From contig NZ_KB910936.1 of assembly GCF_000383235.1 (NCBI RefSeq), positions 1 to 64,000 of the forward strand: DNA of 64,000 nucleotides, read 5' to 3'. The notes beneath the pieces were generated by a model, which worked only from the letters and a program-made list of their open reading frames with translations, was not told where the DNA came from and searched no databases. The stretch comes from Bacillus sp. 123MFChir2 (GTDB lineage Bacteria; Bacillota; Bacilli; Bacillales; Bacillaceae_G). Made by a program: the position numbers and the translations under genes. Position 1 is the first letter of the stretch. Each line of letters starts with the position of its first letter. Positions 19,595 to 29,553 of this stretch are shown in pieces.

Positions 19595-20107
19595 ATGGAT
19601 TTCAAGCAACATATTGCAATCGTACCAGATTATCCGAAAGAAGGTATTGTCTTTAAAGACATCACACCTTTAATGAACGATGGACAAGCATATAAAGCAG
19701 CAACTGATGAAATTGTTGCGTATGCAAAAGAAAGAGATATCGACCTTGTAGTAGGACCAGAAGCACGTGGTTTTATTATTGGATGTCCAGTTTCTTATGC
19801 ATTAGAAGTAGGTTTTGCACCAGTTCGTAAATTAGGTAAATTGCCACGCGAAGTAATCAAAGTAGATTACGGTAAAGAGTATGGTAAAGATGTGTTAACA
19901 ATTCATAAAGATGCAATCAAACCAGGTCAACGCGTATTAATTACAGATGACTTATTAGCTACAGGTGGAACAATTGAAGCAACAATTAAGCTAGTAGAAG
20001 AACTTGGCGGTGTTGTTGCAGGTATCGCATTTTTAGTAGAACTTACTTACTTAGATGGCCGTAAAATGTTAGATGGCTATGACGTATTAGTGTTAGAACA
20101 ATATTAA
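19595..20107 (+). CDS. apt: Adenine phosphoribosyltransferase
   Basis: 170 residues from ATG 19595 with the site GAGGAGGAT. The upstream in-frame ATG at 19553 overlaps poorly with known N-termini. The PRPP-binding loop [13 protein letters not shown] is at about 114-126. ARGFIIG and the [10 protein letters not shown] hood region match Apt. It salvages adenine to AMP. It follows recJ by 47 bp and is closed by a terminator. Confidence 0.98.
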   Translation: MDFKQHIAIVPDYPKEGIVFKDITPLMNDGQAYKAATDEIVAYAKERDIDLVVGPEARGFIIGCPVSYALEVGFAPVRKLGKLPREVIKVDYGKEYGKDVLTIHKDAIKPGQRVLITDDLLATGGTIEATIKLVEELGGVVAGIAFLVELTYLDGRKMLDGYDVLVLEQY

Positions 20108-20131
20108 TCGTAAACAGGGCAACATGCGGAG

Positions 20132-20168
20132 TACCCGTGAATCTCTTTGAGAGGATCGGGTATTTTTA
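20132..20168 (+). terminator. Terminator of recJ-apt
   Basis: tacccg (20132-20137) pairs with cgggta (20157-20162), enclosing a nested tctc/gaga stem, then TTTTTA. Confidence 0.8.
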
Positions 20169-20218
20169 TATATGTATCGAAAAAAAGTAAAGTGAAATGT
20201 CTGTAAAATCTTTTCCTT

Positions 20219-20247
20219 TTCACAATTCACAATCATTACGTTATAAT
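20219..20247 (+). promoter_or_regulatory. Promoter of relA
   Basis: TTCACA, 17-bp spacer, TATAAT. Predicted start near 20254, 60 bp before the relA ATG. Confidence 0.75.
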
Positions 20248-20313
20248 GGTAAGATAAAAATTATTCTAATTGGCAAAGGTAAAGATTATGAATCTTCAAT
20301 AAAAGGTGATTAG

Positions 20314-22494
20314 ATGGCGAATGAACAAGTACTAACAGCTGAGCAGGTACTGGAGAAAGCAGGGCAATATTTACACAATGAGGACATTGACCTTGTTGCG
20401 CGCGCGTATGAATTTGCACGTGCGGCACATAGTGAGCAATACCGAAAATCAGGTGAACCATATATTATCCACCCTATTCAAGTAGCAGGAATTTTAGTTG
20501 ACTTACACATGGATCCGTCTACTGTATCAGCGGGTTTTTTACATGATGTAGTAGAAGATACAGATGTAACATTAGAAGACATTGAACGTGAATTTACAAA
20601 AGAGATTGCGATGCTTGTTGATGGTGTAACAAAATTAGGGAAAATTAAATACAAATCTCATGAACAGCAGCAGGCAGAAAATCATCGAAAAATGTTTATC
20701 GCAATGGCGCAAGATATTCGTGTTATTTTAATTAAGCTTGCAGACCGCCTTCATAACATGCGAACATTGAAACATTTACCACAAGAAAAACAACGCCGCA
20801 TTGCAAATGAAACATTAGAAATTTTCGCACCATTAGCACACAGACTCGGAATTAATACGATTAAGTGGGAACTAGAAGATACAGCGCTTCGTTATTTAAA
20901 TCCGCAGCAATATTATCGTATTGTCAACTTAATGAAACGTAAGCGTGCAGAACGCGAAGAATATTTAGATGAAGTTATGACCGGAATTCGTGACAAATTA
21001 AAAGAGGTTGCAATTCAACCAGAGATTTCTGGTCGTCCGAAGCATATTTATAGCATTTATCGAAAAATGGCAATGCAAAATAAACAATTCAATGAAATTT
21101 ACGATTTGTTAGCTGTTCGTGTTGTTGTAAATAGTATTAAAGATTGCTATGCCGTTCTAGGTATTATTCATACGTGCTGGAAGCCGATGCCGGGCCGTTT
21201 TAAAGATTATATCGCAATGCCAAAAGCGAACTTGTATCAGTCGCTGCATACGACAGTAATTGGACCGAAAGGTGATCCGCTTGAAGTGCAAATTCGTACG
21301 AAAGAAATGCATGAAATTGCCGAATACGGAATTGCGGCCCACTGGGCATATAAAGAAGGAAAAGCTGCTGAAACAACAGGTACGCTTGAGAAAAAATTAA
21401 CATGGTTCCGTCAAATTTTAGAATGGCAAAACGAAGCTTCGAATGCAGAAGAATTTATGGAATCATTAAAAATTGATTTATTCTCTGATATGGTATTTGT
21501 CTTTACACCAAAAGGAGATGTCATGGAATTGCCGCTTGGCTCTGTACCAATTGACTTTGCTTACCGCGTTCACTCTGAAATCGGGAATAAAACGATTGGT
21601 GCAAAAGTAAACAGTAAAATGGTCACCCTAGATTATAAGTTAAAAACAGGTGACATCATTGAAATTTTAACATCTAAACATTCATATGGCCCGAGTCAGG
21701 ACTGGGTGAAATTAGCGCAAACATCCCATGCGAAAAATAAAATTCGTCAATTTTTCAAAAAGCAACGCCGCGATGAGAATATTGAAAAAGGTCGCGAGCT
21801 TGTTGAAAAAGAGGTGCGAGGCCTTGAGTATGAGATGAAAGAAGTGTTAGCACCTGATAATTTAAAGCGCGTTGCTGAGAAGTTTAATTTTGCAAACGAA
21901 GAAGATATGTTTGCAGCTGTTGGATATAACGGAATTACTGCATCGCAAATTGTGACGCGCTTAACAGATAAATTCCGTAAGCAACGTGAAGAAGATTTAA
22001 CAGAAGTAAAAGAAGTTCGAAAACCAATGAAAATTCGCAAATGGGATTCTGGTGTAAAAGTAAGCGGTGCAGATAATTTACTTATCCGTTTATCGAAGTG
22101 CTGTAATCCAGTTCCGGGCGACGATATCATTGGTTATATTACAAAAGGTCGCGGTGTCTCGATTCACCGTACAGACTGTGTAAATATTCATACAGAAGAA
22201 GCGCAGGCAAGACTGTTAGAAGTAGAGTGGGAAGGCAGCCCAGAAAAAGAAATTGAATACAATGTTGATATTGAAATTTCAGGGTATGATCGTCGCGGTT
22301 TACTAAATGAAGTACTGCAAGCTGTAACAGAAACGAAAACATACATTTCAGCTGTTTCAGGAAGAAGTGATCGCAACAAAATGGCGACAATTCATATGTC
22401 TATTTCAATTCGTAACTTACAGCATTTGAAAAAAGTTGTCGAGCGCATTAAACGGGTTCCAGAAATTTATGCAGTGCGCCGCATGATGCATTAA
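20314..22494 (+). CDS. relA: Bifunctional (p)ppGpp synthetase/hydrolase Rel
   Basis: 726 residues. The HD hydrolase domain is intact (His53, [10 protein letters not shown] with His-Asp at 77-78), and the synthetase domain (about 240-350) carries the [20 protein letters not shown] block. TGS (about 390-450), the zinc-finger type CC region ([17 protein letters not shown], about 590-610) and a C-terminal ACT domain (from about 650) follow. It both makes and breaks the stringent alarmone at the ribosome. The GTGATTAG site precedes ATG 20314. dtd lies 16 bp downstream, in one operon. Confidence 0.98.
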   Translation: MANEQVLTAEQVLEKAGQYLHNEDIDLVARAYEFARAAHSEQYRKSGEPYIIHPIQVAGILVDLHMDPSTVSAGFLHDVVEDTDVTLEDIEREFTKEIAMLVDGVTKLGKIKYKSHEQQQAENHRKMFIAMAQDIRVILIKLADRLHNMRTLKHLPQEKQRRIANETLEIFAPLAHRLGINTIKWELEDTALRYLNPQQYYRIVNLMKRKRAEREEYLDEVMTGIRDKLKEVAIQPEISGRPKHIYSIYRKMAMQNKQFNEIYDLLAVRVVVNSIKDCYAVLGIIHTCWKPMPGRFKDYIAMPKANLYQSLHTTVIGPKGDPLEVQIRTKEMHEIAEYGIAAHWAYKEGKAAETTGTLEKKLTWFRQILEWQNEASNAEEFMESLKIDLFSDMVFVFTPKGDVMELPLGSVPIDFAYRVHSEIGNKTIGAKVNSKMVTLDYKLKTGDIIEILTSKHSYGPSQDWVKLAQTSHAKNKIRQFFKKQRRDENIEKGRELVEKEVRGLEYEMKEVLAPDNLKRVAEKFNFANEEDMFAAVGYNGITASQIVTRLTDKFRKQREEDLTEVKEVRKPMKIRKWDSGVKVSGADNLLIRLSKCCNPVPGDDIIGYITKGRGVSIHRTDCVNIHTEEAQARLLEVEWEGSPEKEIEYNVDIEISGYDRRGLLNEVLQAVTETKTYISAVSGRSDRNKMATIHMSISIRNLQHLKKVVERIKRVPEIYAVRRMMH

Positions 22495-22510
22495 TAAGGA
22501 GTGAAGTGAA

Positions 22511-22951
22511 ATGAGAGTTGTCTTACAACGATCAAAAGAAGCATCTGTAACGGTAAAAGGTGAAGTTGTAGGGCAAATTCCTTTCGGTTTAACACTATTA
22601 GTTGGAATCGCCCATGAAGATACAGAAAAAGATGCAACATATATCGCTGAAAAAATTGCAAACTTACGCATTTTTGAAGACGAAAACGAAAAAATGAACC
22701 ATTCTGTATTAGATGTTGGTGGACAAGTTCTTTCCATTTCTCAGTTCACGTTATACGGAGATTGCCGAAAAGGAAGAAGGCCAAACTTTATGGATGCAGC
22801 AAAACCTGACTACGCAGAACGCTTATACGAATTCTTTAACGAAGAACTTCGCAAACAAGGACTGCATGTAGAAACAGGAAAGTTCGGAGCGATGATGGAC
22901 GTTCAGCTTATTAATGATGGTCCAGTGACATTGATTGTAGAGAGTAAATAA
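22511..22951 (+). CDS. dtd: D-aminoacyl-tRNA deacylase
   Basis: 146 residues, the standard DTD length. The two signature motifs are present: SQFTLYGD (about 77-84) and the Gly-cisPro motif NDGPVT (about 136-141). It hydrolyses D-amino acids and glycine mischarged on tRNA. Start ATG 22511 after AAGGAGTGAAG. It is the second gene of relA-dtd and ends at a terminator. Confidence 0.97.
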   Translation: MRVVLQRSKEASVTVKGEVVGQIPFGLTLLVGIAHEDTEKDATYIAEKIANLRIFEDENEKMNHSVLDVGGQVLSISQFTLYGDCRKGRRPNFMDAAKPDYAERLYEFFNEELRKQGLHVETGKFGAMMDVQLINDGPVTLIVESK

Positions 22952-22960
22952 TGATGGGAA

Positions 22961-22990
22961 GAGAGGGGGGTGTTCTCCTCTCTTTTTTTG
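22961..22990 (+). terminator. Terminator of relA-dtd
   Basis: gagagg/cctctc stem with a G-rich loop side, followed by TTTTTTTG. Confidence 0.85.
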
Positions 22991-23049
22991 CTTTGTTTAA
23001 AACATATGCATAATTGGTCTATTGTATAATGGAAAGGGGGAGTGATGTG

Positions 23050-23460
23050 ATGAATAGAGAATATGAAAAGTTAATTGTAAAAAATTTCTTTAATTCAAAA
23101 GTACAAGAGAGAATTATGTACGAATTATCTTCAGTAAAAAAGCGAGAGAAAGCTTTAGGGCGCCTTGCTCATCACTATGACTCCATATTGAATCCTACAT
23201 ATATTGAGAAAATCCCGAAAAAATTGATTCACGTTGAAGGTATTGCAAAACTTTTAAAAGAATATGGTGCAGGAGATTGTTGTTATGTCATCTCATTTAT
23301 TAAGGAAATAGATGGTACGTTCATGCAATTAGAATCTGCAATAGAAGAAGTAATTTGGTGCGGCTTACCTTGTTTCATTTCATGTATACCTGAAAAATTG
23401 GTGTATTTTCAGAGTGAACAAGGATTTGGACCACCAGAAAGATATATTTTACGGAAATAA
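23050..23460 (+). CDS. Unassigned small protein, accessory cluster gene 1
   Basis: 136 residues from ATG 23050, behind GGGGGAG; an in-frame ATG at 23029 or GTG at 23041 is less well placed. I do not recognise a family. It has a helical, basic N-terminal half (VKKREKALGRLAHHYDSIL), then a block YGAGDCCYVISFIKEIDG and a C-terminal half with three further Cys residues (WCGLPCFISCIPEKLVYF). No signal peptide or membrane segment. TATAAT lies about 25 bp upstream of the coding region. Size, orphan status and AT-rich neighbours resemble immunity genes of polymorphic toxins, which is inference only. Confidence 0.6.
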   Translation: MNREYEKLIVKNFFNSKVQERIMYELSSVKKREKALGRLAHHYDSILNPTYIEKIPKKLIHVEGIAKLLKEYGAGDCCYVISFIKEIDGTFMQLESAIEEVIWCGLPCFISCIPEKLVYFQSEQGFGPPERYILRK

Positions 23461-23503
23461 GGAATAAGGTTCGAGAGTGAAAAGAAGGGGATGTAATGAC
23501 ATC

Positions 23504-24046
23504 ATGCAGAGTATTTATGATTATTTTGATGAATTGCAAAATAACATTTTTAATTTAGAACCAAAAGATATTGAATTGAAATATTTTGATATTTGTAAGC
23601 GGCTATCAGATACAGCGTTTGTACAAGACATATACGAATTGAATATGAATGAGTATGAAGAAGGGTTAGAGGATAGCTTTAAAGCGGCATTGCGATATTT
23701 ACATGATGATAAAATAAAAGCAATTTATTTTGAGTATGATATGGATAATAATTGGGCAAGTGAATTTTATCTATGTAAAGATTACGATGAGCTTTCAGAA
23801 GAGGATGATGACTGGGCTTGTGATTGGGATTTACATATAGAAGGACCAAGCCTTAGTAGATTTGCTCAAATGTATCAAATGAAAGGTGGATTTAATACTC
23901 CAAAAGAATCGATAGGCATAACATTATTTTTGATTGTTAGAACGATTGTTTCATTCTTAAATGTAGTAAAAAAATATAATATATCTATTCCTGTTTGTAT
24001 AGCGCATCATGATCAGGATCCTATTATGAGAACCCAAAAGGACTAG
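23504..24046 (+). CDS. Unassigned acidic protein, accessory cluster gene 2
   Basis: 180 residues from ATG 23504, with GAAGGGG 13 nt upstream; GTG 23477 is an alternative start. Very acidic, with the runs LSEEDDDWACDWDLHIEGP and DMDNNWASEFYLC. No signal peptide. A moderately hydrophobic segment (ITLFLIVRTIVSFLNVV, about 144-160) could be a buried helix. I know no family for it. Acidic, Trp-rich cytoplasmic proteins of this size are typical of toxin-neutralising immunity proteins, but no toxin gene is in the window. Confidence 0.6.
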   Translation: MQSIYDYFDELQNNIFNLEPKDIELKYFDICKRLSDTAFVQDIYELNMNEYEEGLEDSFKAALRYLHDDKIKAIYFEYDMDNNWASEFYLCKDYDELSEEDDDWACDWDLHIEGPSLSRFAQMYQMKGGFNTPKESIGITLFLIVRTIVSFLNVVKKYNISIPVCIAHHDQDPIMRTQKD

Positions 24047-24122
24047 TTATAGGTAAAAATAAGGAATAATATTTCCATGTATTATCGTTATGGATTAAAT
24101 TATACAAAAGGTGCTCGATATT

Positions 24123-24536
24123 ATGAAGTATTCATACAAGGGATTTTCGCGAAATTTATTAGCGCAGATTAAGGAGATAGAACAATCTTTAAAAGAGCCT
24201 ATTGCATTATTGTTAAAAAAATATAAACCCGTTTTCGCAGAAAAAAATATAGATTTTGATGCAGGACTTGAGATAGAGGGAGAAAAATATTTTACTCCTG
24301 GATACAATTTTGCTGTTGTTATGGCAATATCGAAAGAAGATGAGTTATTTGATGTATATATAATGACAATTTGGAAATGTGAACGAACGTGGCTTGGTTT
24401 ACCTGTTTCTAAGAATATACCTGGCTGCAGAATTACGGGAGAGTTAGTGGAGGAATCAGTAGAAGAAATTTTATTAGAGCTAACAGAACATATTGAAGAA
24501 ATATGGAAAGATGATGCGCTTGAAGGTAAGTTATAG
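24123..24536 (+). CDS. Unassigned small protein, accessory cluster gene 3
   Basis: 137 residues from ATG 24123, 9 nt after AAAGGTG. An N-terminal helical part (RNLLAQIKEIEQSLKEPIALLLKKY) is followed by a beta-rich middle (NFAVVMAISKEDELFDVYIMTIWKCERTW) and an acidic helical tail (ELVEESVEEILLELTEHIEEIW). No family recognised, no export signal. It is the third of three consecutive same-strand genes between dtd and hisS, a place where B. subtilis has different genes. Confidence 0.6.
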   Translation: MKYSYKGFSRNLLAQIKEIEQSLKEPIALLLKKYKPVFAEKNIDFDAGLEIEGEKYFTPGYNFAVVMAISKEDELFDVYIMTIWKCERTWLGLPVSKNIPGCRITGELVEESVEEILLELTEHIEEIWKDDALEGKL

Positions 24537-24668
24537 TATGTGTGTAGTGTGATTGTTAGGCGAAAAGAACTTTATCAGATGATTCCTGTTAGTAACAACG
24601 TATAACCCTTACATCAATATGGAACACTATTCATTAGAATTCCACTACCGAATGTGAGGGATATACGT

Positions 24669-24845
24669 ATGCGTATGAATGAGAAGGGAAACTCTGCTAC
24701 TAACGGAGCGAACCAATTGTTTAATGTGAATTTTCATGAGTTTATTTCAAAAGAACAGCAAAATACATCGCTAGAACTTGCTTCTGAATTTGGGATTTCT
24801 TTAAAAGATGTGAAAACTTTAAAGAAGCACCTCGGACGTTCTTGA
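24669..24845 (+). CDS. YrzK-like small protein with a helix-turn-helix-like C-terminus
   Basis: 58 residues from ATG 24669, 7 nt after GAGGGAT; the second ATG at 24675 is an alternative. The C-terminal part (SLELASEFGISLKDVKTLKKHLGRS) reads like a short helix-turn-helix such as those in sigma factors. A protein of this size and style, YrzK, precedes hisS in B. subtilis. The match is from memory of position and style and is not certain. Its stop is 6 bp before the hisS promoter. Confidence 0.6.
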   Translation: MRMNEKGNSATNGANQLFNVNFHEFISKEQQNTSLELASEFGISLKDVKTLKKHLGRS

Positions 24846-24850
24846 GAATC

Positions 24851-24879
24851 TTGACAATAATTGTGAATAACCGTATAGT
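24851..24879 (+). promoter_or_regulatory. Sigma-A promoter of hisS-aspS
   Basis: Consensus TTGACA, exact 17-bp spacer, TATAGT. Predicted start near 24886. Confidence 0.9.
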
Positions 24880-24885
24880 AGTAAA

Positions 24886-25176
24886 CAAATTCATTTTTTA
24901 CAGTTACATATGGTATAAACCGACGATAGAGAAGAGTAGATGAGAGCCACATGAAAAGAGAGGAAATGTCTAAGGCTGAAAACATTTCTGCATGATGACT
25001 GATCGAATGACACTCTGTAGGTTTCGTCTTGAACAGCATAGTGCTTAGTAGAGGTCGAACGCAATTTAAGCGTTATTAAAAAAGTGGAAGCATACGTGCT
25101 TCAATTAGGGTGGCACCACGGGTATTATACTCTCGTCCCTACTGTACAATCAGTAGAGGCGGGAGTTTTTTTATTT
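24886..25176 (+). promoter_or_regulatory. T-box leader of hisS-aspS, specifier GAC (Asp)
   Basis: Stem I shows AGAG-aagAGTA-GAT on the 5' side and ATC-gaat-GAC-a-CTCT on the 3' side. The specifier is therefore GAC (25009-25011), followed by the usual purine. The antiterminator contains AGGGTGGCACC (25107-25117). Its TGGC pairs with GCCA, which fits G73 of tRNA-Asp, not C73 of tRNA-His. The terminator (about 25128-25172, ending in seven T) competes with it. Uncharged tRNA should permit transcription of hisS. Confidence 0.93.
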
Positions 25177-25210
25177 TTATTACTATTGAGAAAATGAGGA
25201 GGAACTGAAT

Positions 25211-26482
25211 ATGTCTATTCAAATCCCACGCGGAACGCAAGATATCCTTCCTGGTACTGTGGAATTATGGCAGTATATTGAAGGGCAAGCACGTGAAATT
25301 TGTCGTCGTTACAACTATAAAGAAATTCGTACACCAATTTTTGAGCATACTGAATTATTTTTACGCGGTGTTGGGGATACGACAGATATCGTACAAAAAG
25401 AAATGTACACATTCGAAGATCGCGGAGAGCGCAGCTTAACACTTCGTCCAGAAGGAACAGCTCCAGTTGTACGTTCTTATGTAGAAAATAAAATGTTCGG
25501 TGATGCGACGCAGCCGACAAAATTATATTATATCGGGCAGATGTTCCGTTATGAAAGACCACAAGCTGGACGTTATCGTCAATTTGTTCAGTTTGGTATT
25601 GAGGCGATTGGCAGTAATGACCCAGCAATTGACGCAGAAGTGATTGCGCTTGCTGTTGAGTTTTACCGCGGCATGGGTTTAAAAAATATTAAAGTTGTGT
25701 TAAATAGCTTAGGTGATGCAGCGAGCCGTAAAGCGCACCGCGATGCGTTAATTGCACACTTTGAGCCTCGCATTGGTGAGTTTTGTTCAGATTGCCAATC
25801 TCGTTTAGAGAAAAACCCACTTCGTATTTTGGATTGTAAAAAAGATCGCAATCATGAATTGATGCCCGCGGCACCATCGATTACAGAATACTTAAACGAA
25901 GAATCAAGTGTGTACTATGAAAAAGTACAAGAATTATTAACAATGATGGGTATTCCATTTGAGAAAGATCCAAACCTTGTGCGTGGTTTAGATTATTATC
26001 AGCACACTGTATTTGAAATTATGAGCGAAGCAGAAGGTTTTGGTGCAATTACAACATTAAGCGGCGGTGGCCGATACAACGGACTTGTACAAGAAATCGG
26101 TGGACCAGAAATGCCTGGTATTGGTTTTGCGATGAGTATCGAACGCTTAATTATGGCGCTGAAGGCTGAGAATATTGAATTGCCAATTGCTCATCACATT
26201 GATTGTTATGTGGTAGCGCTTGGTGAAAAGGCGAAAGATCATGCTGCAAAAATTGTCTTTGACCTTCGTAAGGCAGGATTAGCAGTTGAGAAAGATTACT
26301 TAGATCGTAAAATGAAGGCACAGTTTAAATCAGCGGATCGTCTAAGTGCAAAATATGTAGCTGTATTAGGTGATGATGAATTAGAAAAAGGCATTATCAA
26401 CTTAAAAGATATGGCAACGGGCGAACAAGAAGAAGTTGCGTTAGATGTATTTGCTTCTTACGTAGCAGAAAAGTCACTATAG
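25211..26482 (+). CDS. hisS: Histidyl-tRNA synthetase
   Basis: 423 residues. Class II motifs: [27 protein letters not shown] (motif 1 region), [20 protein letters not shown] (motif 2, about 112-131), the histidine A signature [14 protein letters not shown] (about 257-270), and [29 protein letters not shown] (histidine B and motif 3). A C-terminal anticodon-binding domain follows (from about 328). Start ATG 25211 after GAGGAGGAAC. It is transcribed through the T-box leader and followed after 12 bp by aspS. Confidence 0.98.
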   Translation: MSIQIPRGTQDILPGTVELWQYIEGQAREICRRYNYKEIRTPIFEHTELFLRGVGDTTDIVQKEMYTFEDRGERSLTLRPEGTAPVVRSYVENKMFGDATQPTKLYYIGQMFRYERPQAGRYRQFVQFGIEAIGSNDPAIDAEVIALAVEFYRGMGLKNIKVVLNSLGDAASRKAHRDALIAHFEPRIGEFCSDCQSRLEKNPLRILDCKKDRNHELMPAAPSITEYLNEESSVYYEKVQELLTMMGIPFEKDPNLVRGLDYYQHTVFEIMSEAEGFGAITTLSGGGRYNGLVQEIGGPEMPGIGFAMSIERLIMALKAENIELPIAHHIDCYVVALGEKAKDHAAKIVFDLRKAGLAVEKDYLDRKMKAQFKSADRLSAKYVAVLGDDELEKGIINLKDMATGEQEEVALDVFASYVAEKSL

Positions 26483-26494
26483 GGGGAAAAGGAA

Positions 26495-28270
26495 ATGGCT
26501 GAAAGAACGCATGCATGTGGAAAAGTAACAGTAGAAGCAGTTGGACAAACGGTTCAATTAAAAGGTTGGGTACAAAAGCGCCGTGATTTAGGCGGATTAA
26601 TTTTCATTGACTTACGTGACCGTACAGGTATTGTACAAGTCGTGTTTAGTCCAGAAACTTCAAAGGAAGCGTTAGAAGTAGCAGAAACAATTCGTGGTGA
26701 ATACGTACTACATGTAGAAGGTACAGTTGCCAATCGCGCGGCTGGTGCAATTAATGAAAATATGGCAACAGGCCGTATTGAAGTACAAGCTATGAAAGTA
26801 AACGTACTCAATGCAGCAAAAACACCACCAATTATGATTACGGATGATACAGATGCATCAGAAGATGTACGCTTAAAATATCGTTACTTAGACTTACGTC
26901 GTCCTGCAATGTACAACACATTTAAAATGCGTCACGACGTAACGAAAACAATTCGTAACTTCTTAGATAGTGAAGAGTTCTTAGAAGTTGAAACACCGAT
27001 TTTAACGAAAAGTACACCAGAAGGAGCTCGTGATTACTTAGTACCAAGTCGTGTACATGAAGGAGAATTTTATGCGTTGCCGCAATCTCCGCAGTTATTT
27101 AAACAGCTATTAATGGTCGGCGGATTTGAGCGTTATTACCAAGTAGCACGTTGTTTCCGTGATGAAGATTTACGTGCAGATCGTCAGCCAGAATTTACAC
27201 AAGTCGACATTGAGACATCATTCTTAACACAAGAAGAAATTTTAGAAATGATGGAACGTATGATGACAAAAGTGATGAAAGATGCAAAAGGTGTAGAGAT
27301 TAACGCACCATTCCCACGCATGACATATGCAGATGCAATGGCTCGCTACGGTTCTGATAAACCAGATACACGCTTTGCGATGGAGCTGATTGATCTATCA
27401 GAATTTGCAGCGGGCTGCGGATTTAAAGTGTTCACAAGCGCTGTAGAGAGCGGTGGACAAGTAAAAGCAATTAATGCAAAAGGTGCAGGGAGCAAATATT
27501 CTCGTAAAGATATCGATGCATTAACAGAATTCGTTAAAGTATACGGAGCGAAAGGATTAGCTTGGTTAAAAGTTGAAGAAGACGGTTTAAAAGGACCAAT
27601 CGCAAAATTCTTTAACGAAGAAGATGCAAATGCACTTATGAGCACGTTAGATGGGACTGCTGGTGACTTATTATTATTCGTTGCTGATAAGAAGAGCGTT
27701 GTTGCAGACAGCTTAGGAGCCCTTCGTTCACGTCTAGGTAAAGAACTTGAGTTAATTGATGAAAGCAAGTTTAACTTCCTATGGGTAACAGATTGGCCGC
27801 TTCTTGAGTATGATGAGGATGCTGATCGTTACTTTGCAGCGCATCACCCATTCACAATGCCATTCCGTGAAGATGTAGAACTATTAGAAACAGCGCCGGA
27901 AAAAGCGCGTGCACAAGCGTATGACCTTGTATTGAATGGTTATGAGCTTGGCGGCGGCTCACTTCGTATTTACGAGCGTGACGTACAAGAAAAAATGTTT
28001 AAAGCACTTGGTTTCTCACAAGAAGAAGCACAAGAGCAGTTCGGATTCTTATTAGAAGCATTCGAATACGGTACACCGCCGCACGGAGGAATTGCATTAG
28101 GTTTAGACCGTCTTGTGATGTTACTTGCGGGTCGTACGAACCTTCGTGATACAATTGCCTTCCCGAAAACAGCAAGCGCAAGCTGCTTATTAACAGAAGC
28201 GCCAAGCCCAGTTGCAGACGCGCAGCTTGAAGAGCTTTACTTGCAACTAAAAGTAAAAGAAGAGAAGTAA
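26495..28270 (+). CDS. aspS: Aspartyl-tRNA synthetase
   Basis: 591 residues, full bacterial type. An N-terminal OB-fold anticodon domain (about 1-105), class II motif 2 [24 protein letters not shown]-type block (about 212-235), the bacterial GAD insertion (about 300-410), and motif 3 [16 protein letters not shown] (about 530-545) are present. It charges tRNA-Asp. It shares the hisS transcript, whose T-box reads Asp. A clear terminator follows. Confidence 0.98.
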   Translation: MAERTHACGKVTVEAVGQTVQLKGWVQKRRDLGGLIFIDLRDRTGIVQVVFSPETSKEALEVAETIRGEYVLHVEGTVANRAAGAINENMATGRIEVQAMKVNVLNAAKTPPIMITDDTDASEDVRLKYRYLDLRRPAMYNTFKMRHDVTKTIRNFLDSEEFLEVETPILTKSTPEGARDYLVPSRVHEGEFYALPQSPQLFKQLLMVGGFERYYQVARCFRDEDLRADRQPEFTQVDIETSFLTQEEILEMMERMMTKVMKDAKGVEINAPFPRMTYADAMARYGSDKPDTRFAMELIDLSEFAAGCGFKVFTSAVESGGQVKAINAKGAGSKYSRKDIDALTEFVKVYGAKGLAWLKVEEDGLKGPIAKFFNEEDANALMSTLDGTAGDLLLFVADKKSVVADSLGALRSRLGKELELIDESKFNFLWVTDWPLLEYDEDADRYFAAHHPFTMPFREDVELLETAPEKARAQAYDLVLNGYELGGGSLRIYERDVQEKMFKALGFSQEEAQEQFGFLLEAFEYGTPPHGGIALGLDRLVMLLAGRTNLRDTIAFPKTASASCLLTEAPSPVADAQLEELYLQLKVKEEK

Positions 28271-28277
28271 GAACGAG

Positions 28278-28315
28278 ATCCTAGATGGACATACTAATTC
28301 CATCTAGGATTTTTT
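28278..28315 (+). terminator. Terminator of hisS-aspS
   Basis: Perfect 11-bp stem atcctagatgg (28278-28288) with ccatctaggat (28300-28310), then TTTTT. Confidence 0.93.
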
Positions 28316-28352
28316 GTTTGAGTATATAACTTTTTCGTAACGGCCCAGTTAC

Positions 28353-28530
28353 TTTATGAAAAAAAGAAGAAAAGCATCTTTTTTAAATGGTCAAGAGGGA
28401 CTGGCCGTGTATGGTAGCGGTCAGGGCCTATTTCTGCCACGGGCAACGTTTTAAAACAAAGAGAGGTAGCAAGGCGCATTGCCATTTGTATTGTCATGGC
28501 AGCAATCTATATGTTGAAAAATGAAATGTA
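28353..28530 (-). repeat. Dispersed repeat copy R5 (reverse)
   Basis: Reads ctggccgtgtatggtagcgg...agggcctatttctgccac and ends near gcagcaatctatatgttgaa. Outer ends are diverged. Confidence 0.85.
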
Positions 28531-28570
28531 TGGCTGAGTAATTATACTTTTTCTATACAAATAGTCAGAA

Positions 28571-28832
28571 AAGCGCTAGAATACATGGTAGACCATTTTG
28601 TAAATAGAAGGTATTATACTTATGAACAATATCTTTCGTATAAAGGGATTCGCAAGAAACATAACAATAGAAGATCATCTACACAAGATTTTCAACTTCT
28701 AATCAAAAAGATGATTTAAAAAATCAAGTTGACTTTCTTAGACAATATGCTAATGCAAAAGGAATAATAGTTGATGAAATAATTGAGGACTATGGAAGTG
28801 GATTAAACTATAATCGTAAAAAATGGAACAAA
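28571..28832 (+). pseudogene. tnpA: IS607-family serine recombinase tnpA, frameshifted and truncated
   Basis: One frame gives NRRYYTYEQYLSYKGIRKKHNNRR (about 28590-28670), the end of the MerR-like DNA-binding part. A second frame then gives IIYTRFSTSNQKDD and continues QVDFLRQYANAKGIIVDEI to GSGLNYNRKKWN, the serine-recombinase core including the catalytic Ser context (about 28671-28829). The frame change is near 28672. The start and the C-terminal third of the recombinase are missing. It cannot make an active protein. Confidence 0.85.
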
Positions 28833-29394
28833 TGAAGTTCACGAAAACATCAACAAAACAGGAAGAGTAAGAAAGCTAGAAAGAAAACTAAAACGTGAGC
28901 AGCGCTCTTTATCACGAAAGTATGAAAATCTAAAAAAGAGAGGTGAAAAATCTGCTACTAATAAAAGAGCAAATATAGACAAAAATATTCTTAGCGTACA
29001 AAAACTACATGTTCGTTTAGTAAATACTAGACTAGAGTATGTAAAGTCTGTTGTGAATAAGTTAGTGAAAACCAAACCAACGTATATCACAATAGAGGAC
29101 TTGAATATAAAAGGGATGATGAAGAATAAGCATCTATCTAAAGCGGTCGCACAGCAATGTTTTTATACGTTTCAAACATGGTTATTAGCAAAGTGTAAAG
29201 AATATGGCATTGAATTACGCCAAGTAGGCAGATTCTATCCTTCTTCTAAGTTATGCTCATGTTGTGGCCATAAGAAAGTGGATTTAAAACTGTCTGACAG
29301 AGTATATACATGCGAGTGTGAAAATGAAATAGATAGAGATTTAAACGCATCCATCAACCTTTTACAAGCAAAAGAATATACCATACTAACTTAA
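28833..29394 (+). pseudogene. tnpB: TnpB (OrfB) remnant, C-terminal half
   Basis: The open frame runs from the deletion junction to TAA 29392-29394. It retains the helical part (NINKTGRVRKLERKLKREQ), the RuvC-II Glu (YITIEDLNIKGMM), the zinc finger (SKLCSCCGHKK...YTCECEN) and the RuvC-III Asp (EIDRDLNASINLL). The N-terminal half with the RuvC-I Asp is absent, so nuclease activity is not expected. An internal ATG (29053) opens a 113-codon frame, but without a plausible function. TnpB is the RNA-guided nuclease ancestral to Cas12. Confidence 0.9.
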
Positions 29395-29530
29395 ACTAGT
29401 GGGTATATATGTACGGTGGGCTACATCGGAATTAACGCCTGTGGAGAGCCATATAAACCAAAGTAGCAAGATAGTGGCGAAATGGGGCTCGTAGAAGCAG
29501 GAAAACTCTAAGAGTATACATTTGTATATG
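29395..29530 (+). ncRNA. Possible relic of the TnpB guide-RNA scaffold and element right end
   Basis: This non-coding stretch after tnpB (cgcctgtggagagcc, gtggcgaaatggggctcg, gtagaagcaggaaaactc) resembles the conserved 3' end of IS605/IS607 tnpB loci, which is transcribed as the guide RNA. Without an active TnpB it has no evident function here. Confidence 0.4.
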
Positions 29531-29553
29531 TTTTTAGTAGCAGTGTAGGACGC

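Larger units (their letters stand above)
28560..29545 (+). mobile_element. Decayed IS607-type element
   Basis: Contains a frameshifted serine-recombinase tnpA remnant joined by a deletion to the C-terminal half of tnpB, and the 3' segment that in such elements gives the guide RNA scaffold. It lies between the aspS terminator and tcdA. Exact ends cannot be fixed, since IS607 elements make no target duplication. Confidence 0.8.

Noticed and set aside
22139-22390. Antisense frames inside the 3' half of relA
   Set aside because: relA is intact and conserved on the plus strand; no start signals for the antisense frames.
25009-25013. His-reading T-box specifier CAC
   Set aside because: Register and the missing purine after CAC, plus TGGC in the antiterminator, favour GAC; kept only as an open question.
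29053-29394. Functional TnpB or Cas12-like nuclease
   Set aside because: The RuvC-I aspartate and the N-terminal half are deleted, so it is a relic.
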